A DNA stretch of 64,000 bases from Sanguinoderma infundibulare (taxonomy: Eukaryota > Basidiomycota > Agaricomycetes > Polyporales > Polyporaceae), in the NCBI GenBank assembly GCA_032821775.1, contig JAVLRN010000006.1:1984001-2048000 (forward strand), given 5' to 3'. The position numbers and the translations under genes were made by a program. Below the pieces are notes generated by a model. It was not told the DNA's origin, searched no databases, and saw only the letters and a list, made by a program, of their open reading frames with translations. Positions 22,101 to 34,691 of the stretch are shown here, in pieces (position 1 is the stretch's first letter; each line of letters begins with the position of its first letter).

Positions 22101-22317
22101 TGAGCTTGAGGCTGATACACAGCTGCCGAATAACATCGTCGACTGCTAGGCTGGGCTCAATCCTCGTCCGCACGGTGACTCCCTCCTTTGTCGTTACGTT
22201 GTTGGTGGGCACCAGCCCGCCTTTGCCTCCGCCAGACTTGCCATTCGTTGGTGGGTTGGAGATGGCTGGAGCTGGGGACTGCCGCGAGCCACCTTCATCG
22301 AGGGAGTAGGAAGACAT
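19189..22317 (-). CDS. ELMO/CED-12 domain protein
   Basis: Twelve exons on the minus strand: 22317-22004, 21927-21822, 21769-21680, 21619-21273, 21211-21112, 21035-20757, 20701-20551, 20479-20335, 20212-20066, 20002-19837, 19772-19382, 19295-19189. They join in phase to 780 aa, close to animal ELMO length. The N-terminal half is armadillo-like (DGLHELIDVINSSHGNIL, YALTAMQNLMEL, FSMMLINSLM-type segments). The ELMO domain spans roughly residues 345-510 (MLKWRKLGFETEDIGHEF, GVLGLDCLKCF, HWAIYEPG). A PH-like domain follows (PWRFLRLDAGLKQLRFVD ... HIEIAMISEV), and the protein ends SNSDFFFSDL plus eight residues. In animals ELMO with DOCK forms a Rac exchange factor controlling actin. By analogy this protein would act with a fungal DOCK at the cell cortex in polarity. 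The DOCK link is inference. Confidence 0.9.
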
Positions 22318-23724
22318 GTCGATAGTTGAGCGCGGGTGCAGAAGTGGATATGATTAGCGCGTCTGGGATCGAGGACGGAAAACATGACGCGTTAATATAA
22401 GGTTGAGCAGACGTGAAACGCGAAGAAGCGGCGGGTAGTGGTAGAGGAAAGCGATGCGAGAAGAGAGGAGGACGAGATCTAGACGGAAGATAGAAGATTT
22501 CGAGCCACGATGGATAACGAAGCTGATGAGGGTCGACAGTGGCGGCGAGCGCGCCGCGGAGCAGGCCTCATCCGACAGTTGGTGGGCCGCGTGGGTGCTT
22601 GGAGTCGTAGCCCTCATCCCACATCCGCCGTGCTAGCCGCGCGCCCCGCCTGGTGCCGCGGACCGTAGGCAGAATTGGATACTCACAAGAATCGTGGATT
22701 ATTCCCAGGACGGTTCTGTACTGAAGCGATAGACTGCGAAGGAGGAAGGTGTATCAGCGTTTGGCATAAACCTTGAGACGGTGGGGCGGGGACAGGATGT
22801 GGAATGTGAATCAGATATGCGGATTTGGCATCGAACGCGCCCCAAACGGGACAGTCAGACTGACGTGCAAATATATAAAAGGAAGTGCTCATCACACGAA
22901 GACATGTGGCGGAGGGGGGATAGGACGGAGCGGGGTAAGAGACTCACCAAAAGCGAACGGAAAGAGATGGATAAGTTACTGGAAGTCAGCGGGAGAGCAT
23001 AAGACGTAGATGGGCGGCAGATACAGCGAGCAGCGAGCGAAGCCGGTATGCGAGGATTATAGGGATAAGGATAGCGTGGGGTGGACAACAGAGAGAGCAG
23101 ACGACGAGGAAAGAGGACGAACAGCACCGTGTGAGGGTTGGATGGTGCACTGCAGACCGGTACCGGTGTCAATTTTCTATGGAAGGGGTAAGTTAATGAT
23201 GCCGAGGTCCGTAAATGATCCTCTTTGAGCGTGCAGGGCAAAGGAAAAGAAGGGACGGCGACAGCCTTGGTCGAGGTCGGGGGCAGCGTGGGTGGGAAGC
23301 AGGCAGGGCGGGCCAAGGGCGGGCAGGCACCAGCGCGGCTTCGCCGGGTGCGTTGGCGGGCGAGAACGACCCCAGCGCCCACCCCTCCACGGCGCCACAA
23401 TGCCCTTGGTCATCATATGCCCTCGCGACCACAGTCCCAGCGTTCGGCAATCTCTCTTCTCCAGACTGCTGCGAACGTCGATGTTCGATGTCTGCTCAGT
23501 TGCACGCGGGTGCGAGTTCGTTAGAGATGACTGGCGGGATCTACGTACACGACGTCATGCATTGCGAGAAAAGGTGCGTCTGCGGACCCCGGTCAATATA
23601 CGAATCCTGTAGCACTTGCTGAAGGATGTCATAGATGCGATAATCAGACGAAGGGAGGCGTGTGTCCGCGCATGTAGGGTCTAGGAAGAACAAGACGCAG
23701 GTTGTGAAAGAAGAGGGGCAGACG
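22318..23724. promoter_or_regulatory. Divergent promoter region with ACCGGTACCGGT palindrome
   Basis: About 1.4 kb between the ELMO gene (-) and the next gene (+). The perfect 12-bp palindrome ACCGGTACCGGT is at 23156-23167. The plus strand is purine-rich from about 22450 to 23300. Open frames here are Pro/Ser/Arg-rich translations of that bias and are not called. Confidence 0.45.
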
Positions 23725-26662
23725 ATGTGGAGCTCCAAGATGTCGATCTCCCTCGATCCTCGGCTTGTCGACCTCGGCAGGGCTGCTAGCCTCTGGTTCG
23801 CAACTTCGGCCACAAACAAGAGTAAGGCGTTCAACCATCTCTTCTCCGTCGGGGCAGCTCTCCAGGCTTGCCTCGACACAAGGTCAACGCTCATGGCGAC
23901 CGCACTGTCAACCGCAATGTCGACTGGCTTACAGGAGCAGATCACCTCCAGGGCCTCAACTGCGTCTCTGGATCTCCATGCTATCCTCTCCTCCCACGTC
24001 GCCGAAAGCCTTCTGTCGACTCGCCTCAGCTTCTCATCCGCCTTGGCTAGCTCGCAGTCTATTGGCGACATTCCCCCATTCCCGACACGGCCTAACCCTC
24101 GGATCTTCCTCAACGATATTGGTTCGTCTCTGCAGCCTACGATCACCCATCCTCCCGCCACACCTCCTCGTGCTAGAGATGGTTCCCGTTCTCACCTGTC
24201 ATCGCCAATGGCTCCTCGCCTCAAAATGATGTTGATCGAGAAGCTATCTGTAGATTCATGGGTGGTGAGTAATCTTCCATTACTCGACGCTGCACCGAGC
24301 AAACACCGAGCCATAGACCTCGTTGGGTTCTTCCACCGACCATCCGGCTGGGGTCCAACATCCAGAACTGGACACGGGCAGTGACTCTTCGACATACATC
24401 GCGGAAAGAGATTCCACTTCCTCGGACCCGTTCCAGTCCACACCCCGCAGCCCATTCAACAAGCCAGGCTGTACCACTCCCACTGTTAGCGGTCTACCCA
24501 CGATGGAATCGCATCCCATGGCTCTCGTCAAGTTGTCTACCAGTGCTTCCACCGATTCCATTCGCACGTTAAGGCCGCCGCTCGCCAGTTCTGTTCATCC
24601 TGCACATCACGCCGACGGTCCTAGCAGTCTGCTGCTCGTACCCACTATCATGGTTTCGAACTCAACTGCGGCCCTTCCGGTTTCCCTCGAATCCTCTCCC
24701 AGTCTGCACAGCAATCAAGAAGCCCCTCTGGCCATTCGACGAGGAAAGAAGCCTCCTCCCGCACTGTCCCTCAGCCAACATGGGAACCTGAACAACTCCT
24801 ATCCCGACATTCCTTCTGCGTTCATGGGAACTTCTCCCACAAGCTGCTCCCCCACGGTCCTCACTTTTGCTGCCGGAGAACCATCCAAGTTTGACATGGG
24901 ACTCTCCGCGATGTGCAATAGTCTCAAGGCCCTTGTCCCGCAACCCCCCTTCACGCCTACCGAGGCAGAGCACGAGCCTCCTTCTTACCCCCCTCCCAAC
25001 CTTGAACCGGAGACACGATGGGGAATGGTGACGTCTGCGCATCTTCCAGATATGGATGACGAGGAGTGGGCATTCGTCCAGGAGCTCGTTGTCGACTGGC
25101 ATGCAAGCGAGGGTCACGTGGAGATTTCCCCTTCCCCATCTCCCCCCGACGAAGTCGCGGACGCAGCAACCAACGCGCCTGGCATGGGTGCGTCTATCAG
25201 TCAACCGACAGCTCCGACGACGACTGTCCCTCAGCGTGAAGACGATGAAGCCAACGTCGATGACGTTCAGGGACCATCGACGGAGAGTCCTCCGTGCATC
25301 AAGCAGATGCGGCGCAAGACTGTCATTATTCAGGCACCAGATGGTGGTGCAATCCTCGCCGTGAGCGAGGCTGCGCAAGCCGTGAAGACTAGCGTGCTCA
25401 GCGGAGTAGCCGCTGACCGAAACGTCGACCGCCTGCTCGACGAATTTGACGAACCCGTTCCCTTCGAGATTCCCTCTTCGACCCCTCTCTCGGCTTTTGT
25501 TCCTTTGGTGGATGACCTCTTTTCGACGCCGCCCAACTCGCGGCCGTCGAGCACCGCTTCGAGTGCCACCCTCCCAATCCGAGGCATCCTGAAGGAGAAG
25601 AAGAGCGTGAGGTTCTCCGCCGTGCCCAGCCTCTACGAGTACGGGGACGCGATCAACGACACGACCGCCGTCCGTCCCCGGACGCCGTTCAAGCATCACT
25701 CCGACTCTGATGTCGTCGCGCTCAAACGCACCCCTGTGTCGACGTCAACGCGAGCCCCCCACAGGAGCTCCCCGCTGCGCGAGACGCAGACTCATTCCTC
25801 CGACAGCTCCGGGTCCGAGCTCGAAGAGGACATCACGGCACTGCTCGCCATCACCAATGCCAGTGCCACCGCCACTGTCAACGTCTGTGCCGGCAGGCCA
25901 TCGACCCCGATGCGCGTGCGGGTGACTCCCCCGACCTCGTTTCGGACCGGAGCCAGGGCGAACAGCCCGAACTCGAGCCCAAGCCCGATGGCGACGACGG
26001 CGAAGCTTCCTGCCGTCCGTGCGTTGGCGCACAAGTCTTCGCCGCCCCGTTTCTCGCCCATCGTGGGCTCTGGCGTCGGCGGTGCCGTGGTGGGGGCCCC
26101 GGCGCTGCAGTCTCCGTACCCGGCCGCGTCATCGTCTCCGCCCAAGAACCAGAGCACTCGTACCCCGTTGAGGTCGATCAGCACGCGTCAGAACACGCCT
26201 TGCGAGCGGAAAACGAGCTCGGCCGGGCTCAGTCTGACTCCCGTCAAGCAGGCACAGACACAGACGCAGACGCAGGCGGAGGCGCAGACGCCGACCCCGC
26301 GCCCAGCACGCAAGGTGACCGCGTCATTCCCCACCCCGACCCCGAACCCGGCATCCAAAGGCAAAGCCGGGGGAAAGGACAAGGACAAGGACAAGGAGAA
26401 CTGCTGCGTCCTCCAGACGGCGTCCGCCCCAACCTCGCCTGATCAGAAACGCGAACGGGTCGAAGGCCAGGATAGGCGCAGACGGTCGGCGGGCGTCTGG
26501 TCGTCGGGCACTCAGGCCAAGGGGAGCCCGAAGGTGGCCCTAGGACTGGAGACCCCCAGCGTCTGCGGAGGGGCGCCCGCGGGCGCAGGGACGGCAGGAT
26601 CGCAGAAGAGCAGCAGGATGCCTGTGCCGTTGCGGCACATTTTCACGAAGCTCCGGACGTGA
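23725..26662 (+). CDS. Large disordered protein with RVxF-like motif, function unknown
   Basis: Exons 23725-24264 and 24317-26662 join in phase across a 52-nt intron (GTGAGT...CATAG) to 961 aa. The start is the first in-frame ATG; ATG 23740 is an alternative. The first 150 residues are helix-rich (RAASLWFATSATNKSKAFNH, LHAILSSHVAESLLS) and probably folded. The rest is Ser/Thr/Pro-rich and disordered. Notable pieces are an acidic segment around MDDEEWAFVQELVVDW, and RGILKEKKSVRFSAVPSLYEY (VRF at about 611), which fits the RVxF pattern that docks protein phosphatase 1. There is also a QTQTQTQAEAQTPTPRP repeat, a Lys/Asp run, and a short conserved-looking C-terminus (MPVPLRHIFTKLRT). No enzyme domain is seen. 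A phosphoregulated scaffold is possible, but this is inference from composition and one motif. Confidence 0.75.
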
Positions 26663-27172
26663 AGTGGACGGTCGTCGAGTGAGGGAGAGATGATGAGATG
26701 ATGACGTCTGGGAGTAAGTACTGTTATTACGATATTGGGTTTTTGGCTCGGGTATGTGGCATTCAGATCAGTCCCTGGAACTCAATGTGTACCATGTGTA
26801 AGCGTGAAGCGGCGTAAGCAAGATCAGAAGAGAAGGAAATCGGCTAAGTGTGCGCAGGAGGGGGGTGGGTGGGTGTTCGGTAATGTTATGGCATCTTCGA
26901 ATTCCTCGTAGGCCTGTTCCTGCCGATGGTGCTGTGCACATCGGACTGTTCAAGAGTAATCGTTGATGTTCCATGGGGCTCGAGCTAGGCCAGTGCAAAC
27001 ACGAGTAAATCTATGATTAGGATGGAGGCCACGGGATATAATACTGATAGGTCAAGATACAATGTTTCATACATCGGGAGCGCCACGCCACGCATCTACA
27101 CAAGAAATCTATGCGAGTACACAAGCCCAAAGACTTGGATTCTAGCGGCTAGGAGGGGGCAGTGGGAAACCT
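26663..27172. other. Convergent intergenic region
   Basis: About 510 bases between the 3' ends of the disordered-protein gene (+) and the Zn2Cys6 gene (-). No gene is seen. The true end of the Zn2Cys6 transcript is uncertain, so this boundary is approximate. Confidence 0.4.
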
Positions 27173-29493
27173 CTATGAGCACCGTTCTGTACCGGTGTGC
27201 AGGACACCATTAGTTGTACAATAGGCAAGTAGAGATATAGATATAGATATCAGGGTCCGACGAGGACGAGGAACGAAAACGCATCTAAAGTCCAAGAAAA
27301 GAACATGCCCAACACCACTTCTCCCATACCGAGTACGACGCCTACGCGCGCCGAGGCGTACGCGTCCGATACGGTTCTTGTTCTCGTTCAGGACGAGCGC
27401 GTCGGCCGGAACGGCTGGACCTGTGTATCTGTCGAGGGGAGAGCAGATGGACGTGAGCGAATCACTCGGCTTATCATTGACAGGAGGCTCGGGGGACGTA
27501 CTCATCAGCGGAGAAAACGCCGCGTTCTGGCCCATGACCGCAACGACCCTCTCCAGGTCCGACTGCAACTTGCGTTCGTCCGGCATGGCTTGCGAGGGGC
27601 CAGCGGCACCTGCGGAGCGCAGACGCCGCCCGGTGGCTATGCTTTGCGAGATCACCCTCGCCACCGACGCCCATAAGATCTATGTAATGGGAGCGGGCAA
27701 TGGTCAGCGGTCGTGTGATTCGTCGCTCGGCCGCAGCGCGCGTGGTGCGAGGGGGAGAGCGTTGACATCGCCGGTGGCAACGGCCAAGAGCATGCATTGC
27801 ACAGGAACGGGGAGCAATGGGCAATAAAGCGACTCACCCCATTGAACGGGTTCATGCAGTATAGGATCGGGACGTTGGTGACGTGACGCAGATTCAGGTT
27901 GCCGACGGCGGCGTGCGCCGCCTGATAGGTACGGCTGTTCGCGGTGACTCGGTCCTGTACGAGGGGCGTGTGCAGCTGGATGCTCGCACAATGCGCGAGA
28001 GTGTGCGTGATGAGGGCCTCCCGGACAAGGTCGGCACGCATGGGATCGTATTGCTCGATTCGAGGCAAGGCCTGCTTGAACCGCTCGATGCGATTGTCGA
28101 GCGACAAAAAGCTCGCTTGGGATGCTAATTCGTCTCGGCAGAAAATCAGGAATTGCCGAACATAGTAACGATTGCTGGATGGACCTACAGGGGTTGTACC
28201 GCGAGGCGAGGCGAGTTGCGCTCTCATATAATATTGCTGCCTTTGCGTGCATCGCCAAAAGGCTCTGGCTTCTCATGTTCGCATCACCGTCGGTCCCAGC
28301 AATGAATGATTTCACCGTGCTCTTTGTGCGGAAATCGCTCGGGAACGGACGCTAAATGGGAATTAACTGTGGTCAGGAACCACGGGAAAGAAAGGAACTC
28401 AGCGAAGAACATACGCTTTGGTACACTGACAGCTCCATGGGCCACGGAGTGTCAATCTGGGTGCCGGTAGCTTCGTCGTCCGTAAAGGCGGGGGTGGAGC
28501 CGGAAGCAATCGCCCAGCAGCGATCCAGGGTGAACACCGTCCAGAAGCCGTTGATACGTTCGCCTTCCTCGAGGGCGTCGGCGGGAGGAGGAAGTCGGTA
28601 GGTCGACGTATCGCCACTCCTGCTGCGGCTGGCTGAGCGGATGATGTGCAACTTGGATGCCATCGCGATCGATACCGCGGCATTCGTGTGGTAAACCCCT
28701 TCCAGTTGACGGTTACTATTGAAGAAGTAGTTGGCGAGAAGGACTTCGGCCTGGATAACGTAGATGGCGGTGCGAGGATCTTCAGGAAGAGCTGTGGGAA
28801 GACCTTGGAGAGCACGAGTGAGGTACGACTGCTCTTGAGCTAGCATCTGCTGATTGTTGGAGAACTTCGCGCCAAGAAGATAGATCACTTTGAGTAGGAT
28901 GCCCATGCTCTGGCTCCGGCTCGGCGACTGCGAGAAAAGCCTGTCGAAGAAGCGGTTCATGTCCAGGAAAAATCCGAACTCGGTCGCATGCCTCGCAAAA
29001 TGCTGCACTCTACAGGAACAAAACATGTTAATCAGATTCAGATCTCTCTCGAAGAATGATTGACATACAGAATGCGCGTGGGATCATTGGCGTTCTGTTG
29101 CACCTGAGCGTTTCGCTGTGCTGCGTTCCACGCGGCGTAGGGATCAACCAACCTCAACGGTGCTTGTCCAGCCGTGATATTCGCGATTCTTCTTTCAATA
29201 TCCGCGATTTCGCCTTCGAGGATCTGATTCGGCGTTGGGCCGGGTCCGTCGAGGTACTCGCAATCGTCGCCACGTTCCGCACGGACGCATTGACTGCACG
29301 CCGGACGCTGTCCATCGCAACGCTATCGAATAGTTTAAAGCTTAGTGTCCACATCGAACGGTTTAAGCCGGCTACATACCATCTTGCGACGCCTGCACAA
29401 ATATATATGTCAGTATGGCGGGCGTTCCTGGTGATTGAAACAAACTAACCTGCACCGCGAGCATGCTTTGCCACGTTCCAGGGGAGCTGCCAT
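27173..29493 (-). CDS. Zn2Cys6 fungal transcription factor
   Basis: Exons on the minus strand: 29493-29450, 29392-29380 (13 nt), 29322-29069, 29009-28415, 28351-28189, 28133-27838, 27679-27173. They join in phase to about 623 aa. The N-terminus carries the complete binuclear zinc cluster: Cys at residues 11, 14, 21, 28, 31, 40 (CSRCRRRKMRCDGQ ... CSQCVRAERGDDC), which binds two zinc ions and contacts DNA. A short coiled linker follows (LEGEIADIERRIANI). The middle-homology region follows (GFFLDMNRFFDRLF, LLKVIYLLGAKFS, VLLANYFFNSNRQLEGVYHT, GFWTVFTLDRCWAIASGS, SLDNRIERFKQALP). The last 60 residues become arginine-rich and unlike the family, so the true stop may follow an unrecognised intron. 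Nuclear regulator; targets unknown. Confidence 0.88.
27234..27253. repeat. Short AGATAT-type microsatellite
   Basis: GAGATATAGATATAGATATC, about three ATATAG units, in the last part of the Zn2Cys6 gene as drawn. This supports the idea that the distal end of that exon is really untranslated. Confidence 0.7.
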
Positions 29494-32400
29494 GTCAGAT
29501 CGTGGTTCTTGAACAGATTATGTCTCGGGGTTGAGTTTGGAAGAAAAGTAGGTGTTGGCTGTCATGCTCCGTCCACGCTGCCCAAGCTATATAGGACGAG
29601 AAGATTGGCTGTGCGCTACCCTATTGACCAATGCGTATGATGCGAGAAAGTTTGTCCGTAAACGACGCGACCTGGAACAAAATGCATGTCCCGGCACAGA
29701 TCTGGCTGTGAGGATTGGATGCAGTGACCATGTTGAAGTGGTGTATCGTTGCATTGATGGGTTGATTCGATTCTCAGGCTCGAATGGGTTCCTGGGCGCG
29801 GAGCGGGGGTACAGAATCCTAAGCAGTAATCTGTCAATGACTGCGAGGTTCTTTGTTCTTCAGTTGACCCGGAGTGTCGGAAAGTCAGATCTGAAGAGCG
29901 CGCTTACGTGCAGAATCCTAACGAACGCCGGATACCCCCGGTACCCCGCACACAGCGTGATGGGCGCCACCTGCTCAACGGCATGGCCATACCCCGTGTC
30001 TTCTTCTTCCCAGGAGAGGACGATGACCATGAACCCAGCCCACCTCCAGGCTGGTTATGCTCTGGCCCCACAGGATGAGTAATAATAATAGAATCACTTG
30101 TCTCAAGTGATGACAGAGTGCATGAGTCGAACGCAGCTCGCAGCAGCGTTGCCAAATGTATGTGCACATGGTTCAGGCAATCTACGGGTCAAGGTAGAAG
30201 GCTCCGCAATGCCCAGCGACAATCATCAAATACAAGGCACCCGCCCCCGATGCTATGCAGAACAAAGTAGACATGCTACCTCTACTCGGGGTGCCACAGG
30301 CCATTCAAAGGAGGCGGAAGTGCCAACATCTTTGGAAGAACGGCGGCGTCTCCGAGGAACTGGACTGTGATCCCATCCACGCCATGACAATTTTCAGCTT
30401 CTGATCCATATCGCGGTACTAGGATTTGGAGGGCTTGGAAGCCATGCAGCGACGTATTGAATGGATAGGACCTGTGGGGCCTGCTCCAAGGCCACCAATG
30501 TGGCCGTGGCTGGAAGACAAGATCGGTATTTGGCACAGGCGTGCGCATAGGTGGAGGCTCACTTGAGAAACTTGGGAAGTAAGCACCCAAACGAGCACAT
30601 TAGACGTAAATTAGCCAGCTGCGGGGAACGGCGAGAAACATTGCGAGATAGAAAGCAAATAGATCGAGGCGTACGTGACTCACATCAGACCGACTCGGTG
30701 GCGATGAAGTCGGACCAAAAAGACACGCTCTGTCGAGACGCCTCTTCCTGCGGATCTGACAGGCGCAGTCGCAGACCGCAAGGGCACCACACGAAAGCTG
30801 TACTGGACAAAGGTCATCTTTAATTCGCCATGATCAATTTCTACATACGTGTATGCGGCGTACCATCGAGAATTGATGCATCGTCGGTCGCCGGCTAGTC
30901 GACCCCTTTGATCCCTGCTGAACACCCGGGCATACGACCAAAATCCGACCCCCCAAGTACACTGTGACCGTGTGAGAACCCGGGGAAACAATGAAGCGCT
31001 ATATGAATCAACACCGGCGGGGTTGTGGTGCATTGCATGGTCGCGTCGGCGCGAGGATAAGACGTACTGGAGTTCCCTGTCGCACGGTGTCGGCTTGCCG
31101 GTGTTCGATAGGTATGTTTCGTTCGCGAAGAGACGGGCTTGGTTACCCACGCATTGAGACGGATTGAGAAAAGATGGCGATCTGGCCTGTGCGGAGATGG
31201 AGGTCGAGGGCAAACAGCGAACCGCTGAGTCCAAGCCTGGGGCCTCTTGCTCCGCGGCGTCTGAGGCCGAGCGCGCGGGGGATCTAGATCTCGCCTGCCA
31301 CGAGCTCACAACGTGGCCGACCTCGAACTATTCTACTCCTCCGCTGAGCCTCTCTGCGCCTGAAAATACCCTCTCGCCGCCACAGACGCATAGGAAGAGA
31401 ACAAAGACCTCAAAGACGAGACGTTTCAGCCTGACTTGGAAGACTTACCGCATTTCCGGCTCCCACGTGGCTTCACGCTCGGCTTGACCGCCAGCACCCG
31501 GCGATGATCTCAGCCTCCACAGTCAACAACCTATCAAAATTTGGTAGCTCGCAGTACTCGCTTCTGAGGCCTTGTTCTCGTTTGGTGGTATGCTGTTACA
31601 ATACACCGTTAATTCCTCCAAATTCTGGTGACCAGCCGATGCGCCCATAGTAGCTGCCGGTTGCTGCGATGTATGTGTAAGGATCCTCCAGGCGACCGGT
31701 TACGCAATTGGGCCAAGGAACATACCACAGAGGGTTCCAGTTGTCGGTCAGGGGAATATAGTTACGGTCATGTTCCGCCCCGATCGCATATCTCCACCGT
31801 GCGACCGTGTTACTGTCATGGAATCGAGTAACGGTCTAACGGACCACTGGCTCTTTCGATTTTGACAGATTTGTGCCACCGGCAAGGTTCATGCGGTCCT
31901 ATCCTTGTCGCCCGATAGTGACCGGATCAAGTGCCTCCACTTCGACGTGGATGAGGTCTTCACAGTGCTCAATATCAATCCCGAAAAAAATCAAGTACAA
32001 TCTTAGCACCTTAGCACCTGGGTACGCGACTTCCATGCCTCTCAAGATTGTTAGATCACCTTCGAGGCACTCCAACTTCCGTTTTACTGACATAAAGTAA
32101 TCAAGCGCACACCACAATGCAGAGCCAGCGGCATGCAGTGCTAAAACTGTGGCGAGTGTTGAGTGTCGACCCTGGATCGTGGTTGAGCTATTCAGCAGCT
32201 CTTTCTTCAAGTTCTCTGTCGTTGGTTGCGGCCCTTGAAACATAGCCGAACGCGAATGTTTGCATTGTTCGGCTGCTGTGAAGGACTCGGCCTCGTTCCC
32301 ATAACCCTGTATCCGTTGCCGAATTATTGTAGACGGTGGTTTACCGCGTCCGACTCGATGCAACACAGCGTTCGTATGACGAGTGTCATCTCCCAGGCTA

Positions 32401-34691
32401 CCGGCGGTCCTGATGCTACCATTCGCCCGCCCAATGCCCGCCTGTGAACGCTTTTGTCCAAAATACTTTGGTACGCTCTGTGTACCTCGTCGAGTAGTAC
32501 CTGACTCAGTTCTCGCGGTCAGCAGCGATGTGCGTCGGGCAATTGGGCTGAGAGTGCAGGAATGATGCTCAACCGGCCAAAATAAAAGTCACCATGTCTT
32601 GTTTCATTGTCTGTCGTTTCAGAATGCGTTTCAGGACATGAACGACAGAACATGCACCACATAAGGAGGACGAATGGAGCGTCTTGTCCTACAGGAGCCT
32701 GGAAATACATTGAAGGATCGGCCTCGAGGCAGGATTGATTATCCACCAAGACTTGGTGAGTACATCGCACGAACTTCTGACACTTCAACGTCCAGGCGTA
32801 AAGCATCCCATGGGTTTCGGTTCTCGTTATCGTTTCCAGCATTGTGTCTGTCAATAATTCTGCCGCAGGCTCCACGGCGTTACATCAAGTCTTCGAACTC
32901 ACATTATTAAACCAACTGACAAAGCCGCTCCATGTTCCAACAGCACACGGCGTCTCCTTCTTGAACGTCGCTTCCGAACTGTGTACAGGGACATTTATTT
33001 CCGGCCTAATAGAAGGGAATGACACTCTCAGCATCAAACGACCATAGGCAACTTCCCCCATCCAAGCTGCACCAATGGCTAGATGACCGTATGTTTGACG
33101 GAGAGGACAGAGCCTCGACACATCTGTAGTATCTCGAAAGCCGGGACTTCTCTCAGGCAACCCAGTTGTTGTTTATTCTTCAACGAAACGTGCTGGGCTA
33201 TTCATTTGCCTGCAAGCGGCTGTCTGGAACGCGAGTACACCATTCCAAACGCCTACGCAGTGGAACCTGGGCGGGGACAGAGGCGGATGAAGTGCGCGAG
33301 CCTACCTGATCGCCCTCGGTCGACCAGCAAGACACCGGTCGGACAGTTCCATTCCCATCGAAAGTAGTCCGCCGTCAGCCCAAACGTCGGTGGTCGGGGC
33401 GCGTATCTCAACACCAAGCGGCGCGCTACTGAGTCGGTCTTGCGAACGTTACAATTGCCGTAAGTGCTTGAAACATGCCGGCTGAGAGCTGCCCTGAGTA
33501 GCTGGGCCACGTTGCTAACCACGTTTTCCAAAGGACTGGCCATGGTCAAGTCTAGACGTTTCCAATCTGACCGTTAACCATCGGTCTATAGGCATTGGCT
33601 GCCGTCGATGCGGACAATGAAGTATCAGCTTCACGCCTGTGCCGGATCTACTAGCGATGGAATGGTCATCAACTACCGGAATATACAAATTCTTTAATGA
33701 GCGAGATACGCAGACATGCATTCGCGGGTCGTCTCGGAGGAAGACCTGCCGAAACACATGCATGTACGACGACGTCGCGAACAAAAATACCCGAACTTAC
33801 AATGTTGTTTCATCCACGTGTCGTGACATCATCTGCACGGCGCCGAAGCCTGCGGGTTCACGGCTGTCGTGAACGTACGACGCGATGGCGTAGGTGGAAT
33901 ATTGGTAATCAAGTTGCCGTCGCCTGGGTCTCCACTCCGAGTGTCGTCAGCCAGCCTCGCCGATAAACACGTCGCTAGACTCACTGCTGTTGGGTAGGAA
34001 TGCCCGCTATGTTCCTGCATGGGCTCCGCGTGTGACCGCCACCGGTTGAGGCGAAGATCACCGACCAAGTCGAGACTGCTTCTGTAAAGATCATCGCGAA
34101 GTATCGCTCGAGGTAACGCTTGATGCGGCTGGTTCGAAGAGTGACTGTGTGTAGCATATCCACCTGCTTTCCGCCGACGCGTTATTAGACGTTTCTACCA
34201 CCATGTGGTCCTTCGGTTGGTTGCGATGGAACCTTGCTTGGGAGCCTGCGGAAGCGGCAAACCCGGTCGACGGCCGAGCCAGACAAGACCCAGCACGCCA
34301 GCTGTGCAATACATCAGGGAGAGACGTGCAAAGTCGAGGATTTACCTCACATGCGATGCAGTGTAATATACAGTATATCCGTCGATTTGTGTCCGCCCAG
34401 CGAAACCCCGCGCAGCCGTGCATGGTCGCTCTCACACCGGGGAATACATCGCCACTGGTACCTGGCGACCCATGCGCGCACTAGGCTGCGATGATTTCGT
34501 TTCCGACGCATAGTCATGAGTAACCACGGTCGACGCACACGTGGAGAACCTGCGACTGTGCTTGGTTCAAGTTGAGCTCGAATATTGAGAAGTTGACCAA
34601 GTTGCCCTAGTTAAGCACACAAAGTGGAGGATGCTTTAGTCACCGGTTGGGGTTCTGTTTACCCAAAAAAGCACTCTCTCGCCGGACGTAA
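29494..34691. other. 5.2-kb region without a supportable gene
   Basis: Open frames are short and scattered on both strands. The most protein-like pieces are on the minus strand: 32366-31899 (contains LWCALDYFMSVKRKLE and YLIFFGIDIEHCEDLIHVEV), 32875-32519, 33160-32885, 31309-30680 and 30590-30282. A plausible donor (GTGAGT) sits just before 30690. They do not assemble into a single phased gene that I recognise. It may hold a lineage-specific minus-strand gene or decayed coding sequence; no transposase, reverse transcriptase or RNA gene was seen. Confidence 0.35.
34665..34670 (-). terminator. RNA polymerase III terminator of tRNA-Pro
   Basis: A run of six T on the minus strand about 22 bases after the 3' end of the tRNA, the usual Pol III stop signal. 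Confidence 0.75.

Noticed and set aside
29552..30082. Plus-strand 176-codon frame divergent from the Zn2Cys6 gene
   Set aside because: No domain; part reads equally well on the minus strand, so coding on either strand is unproven.
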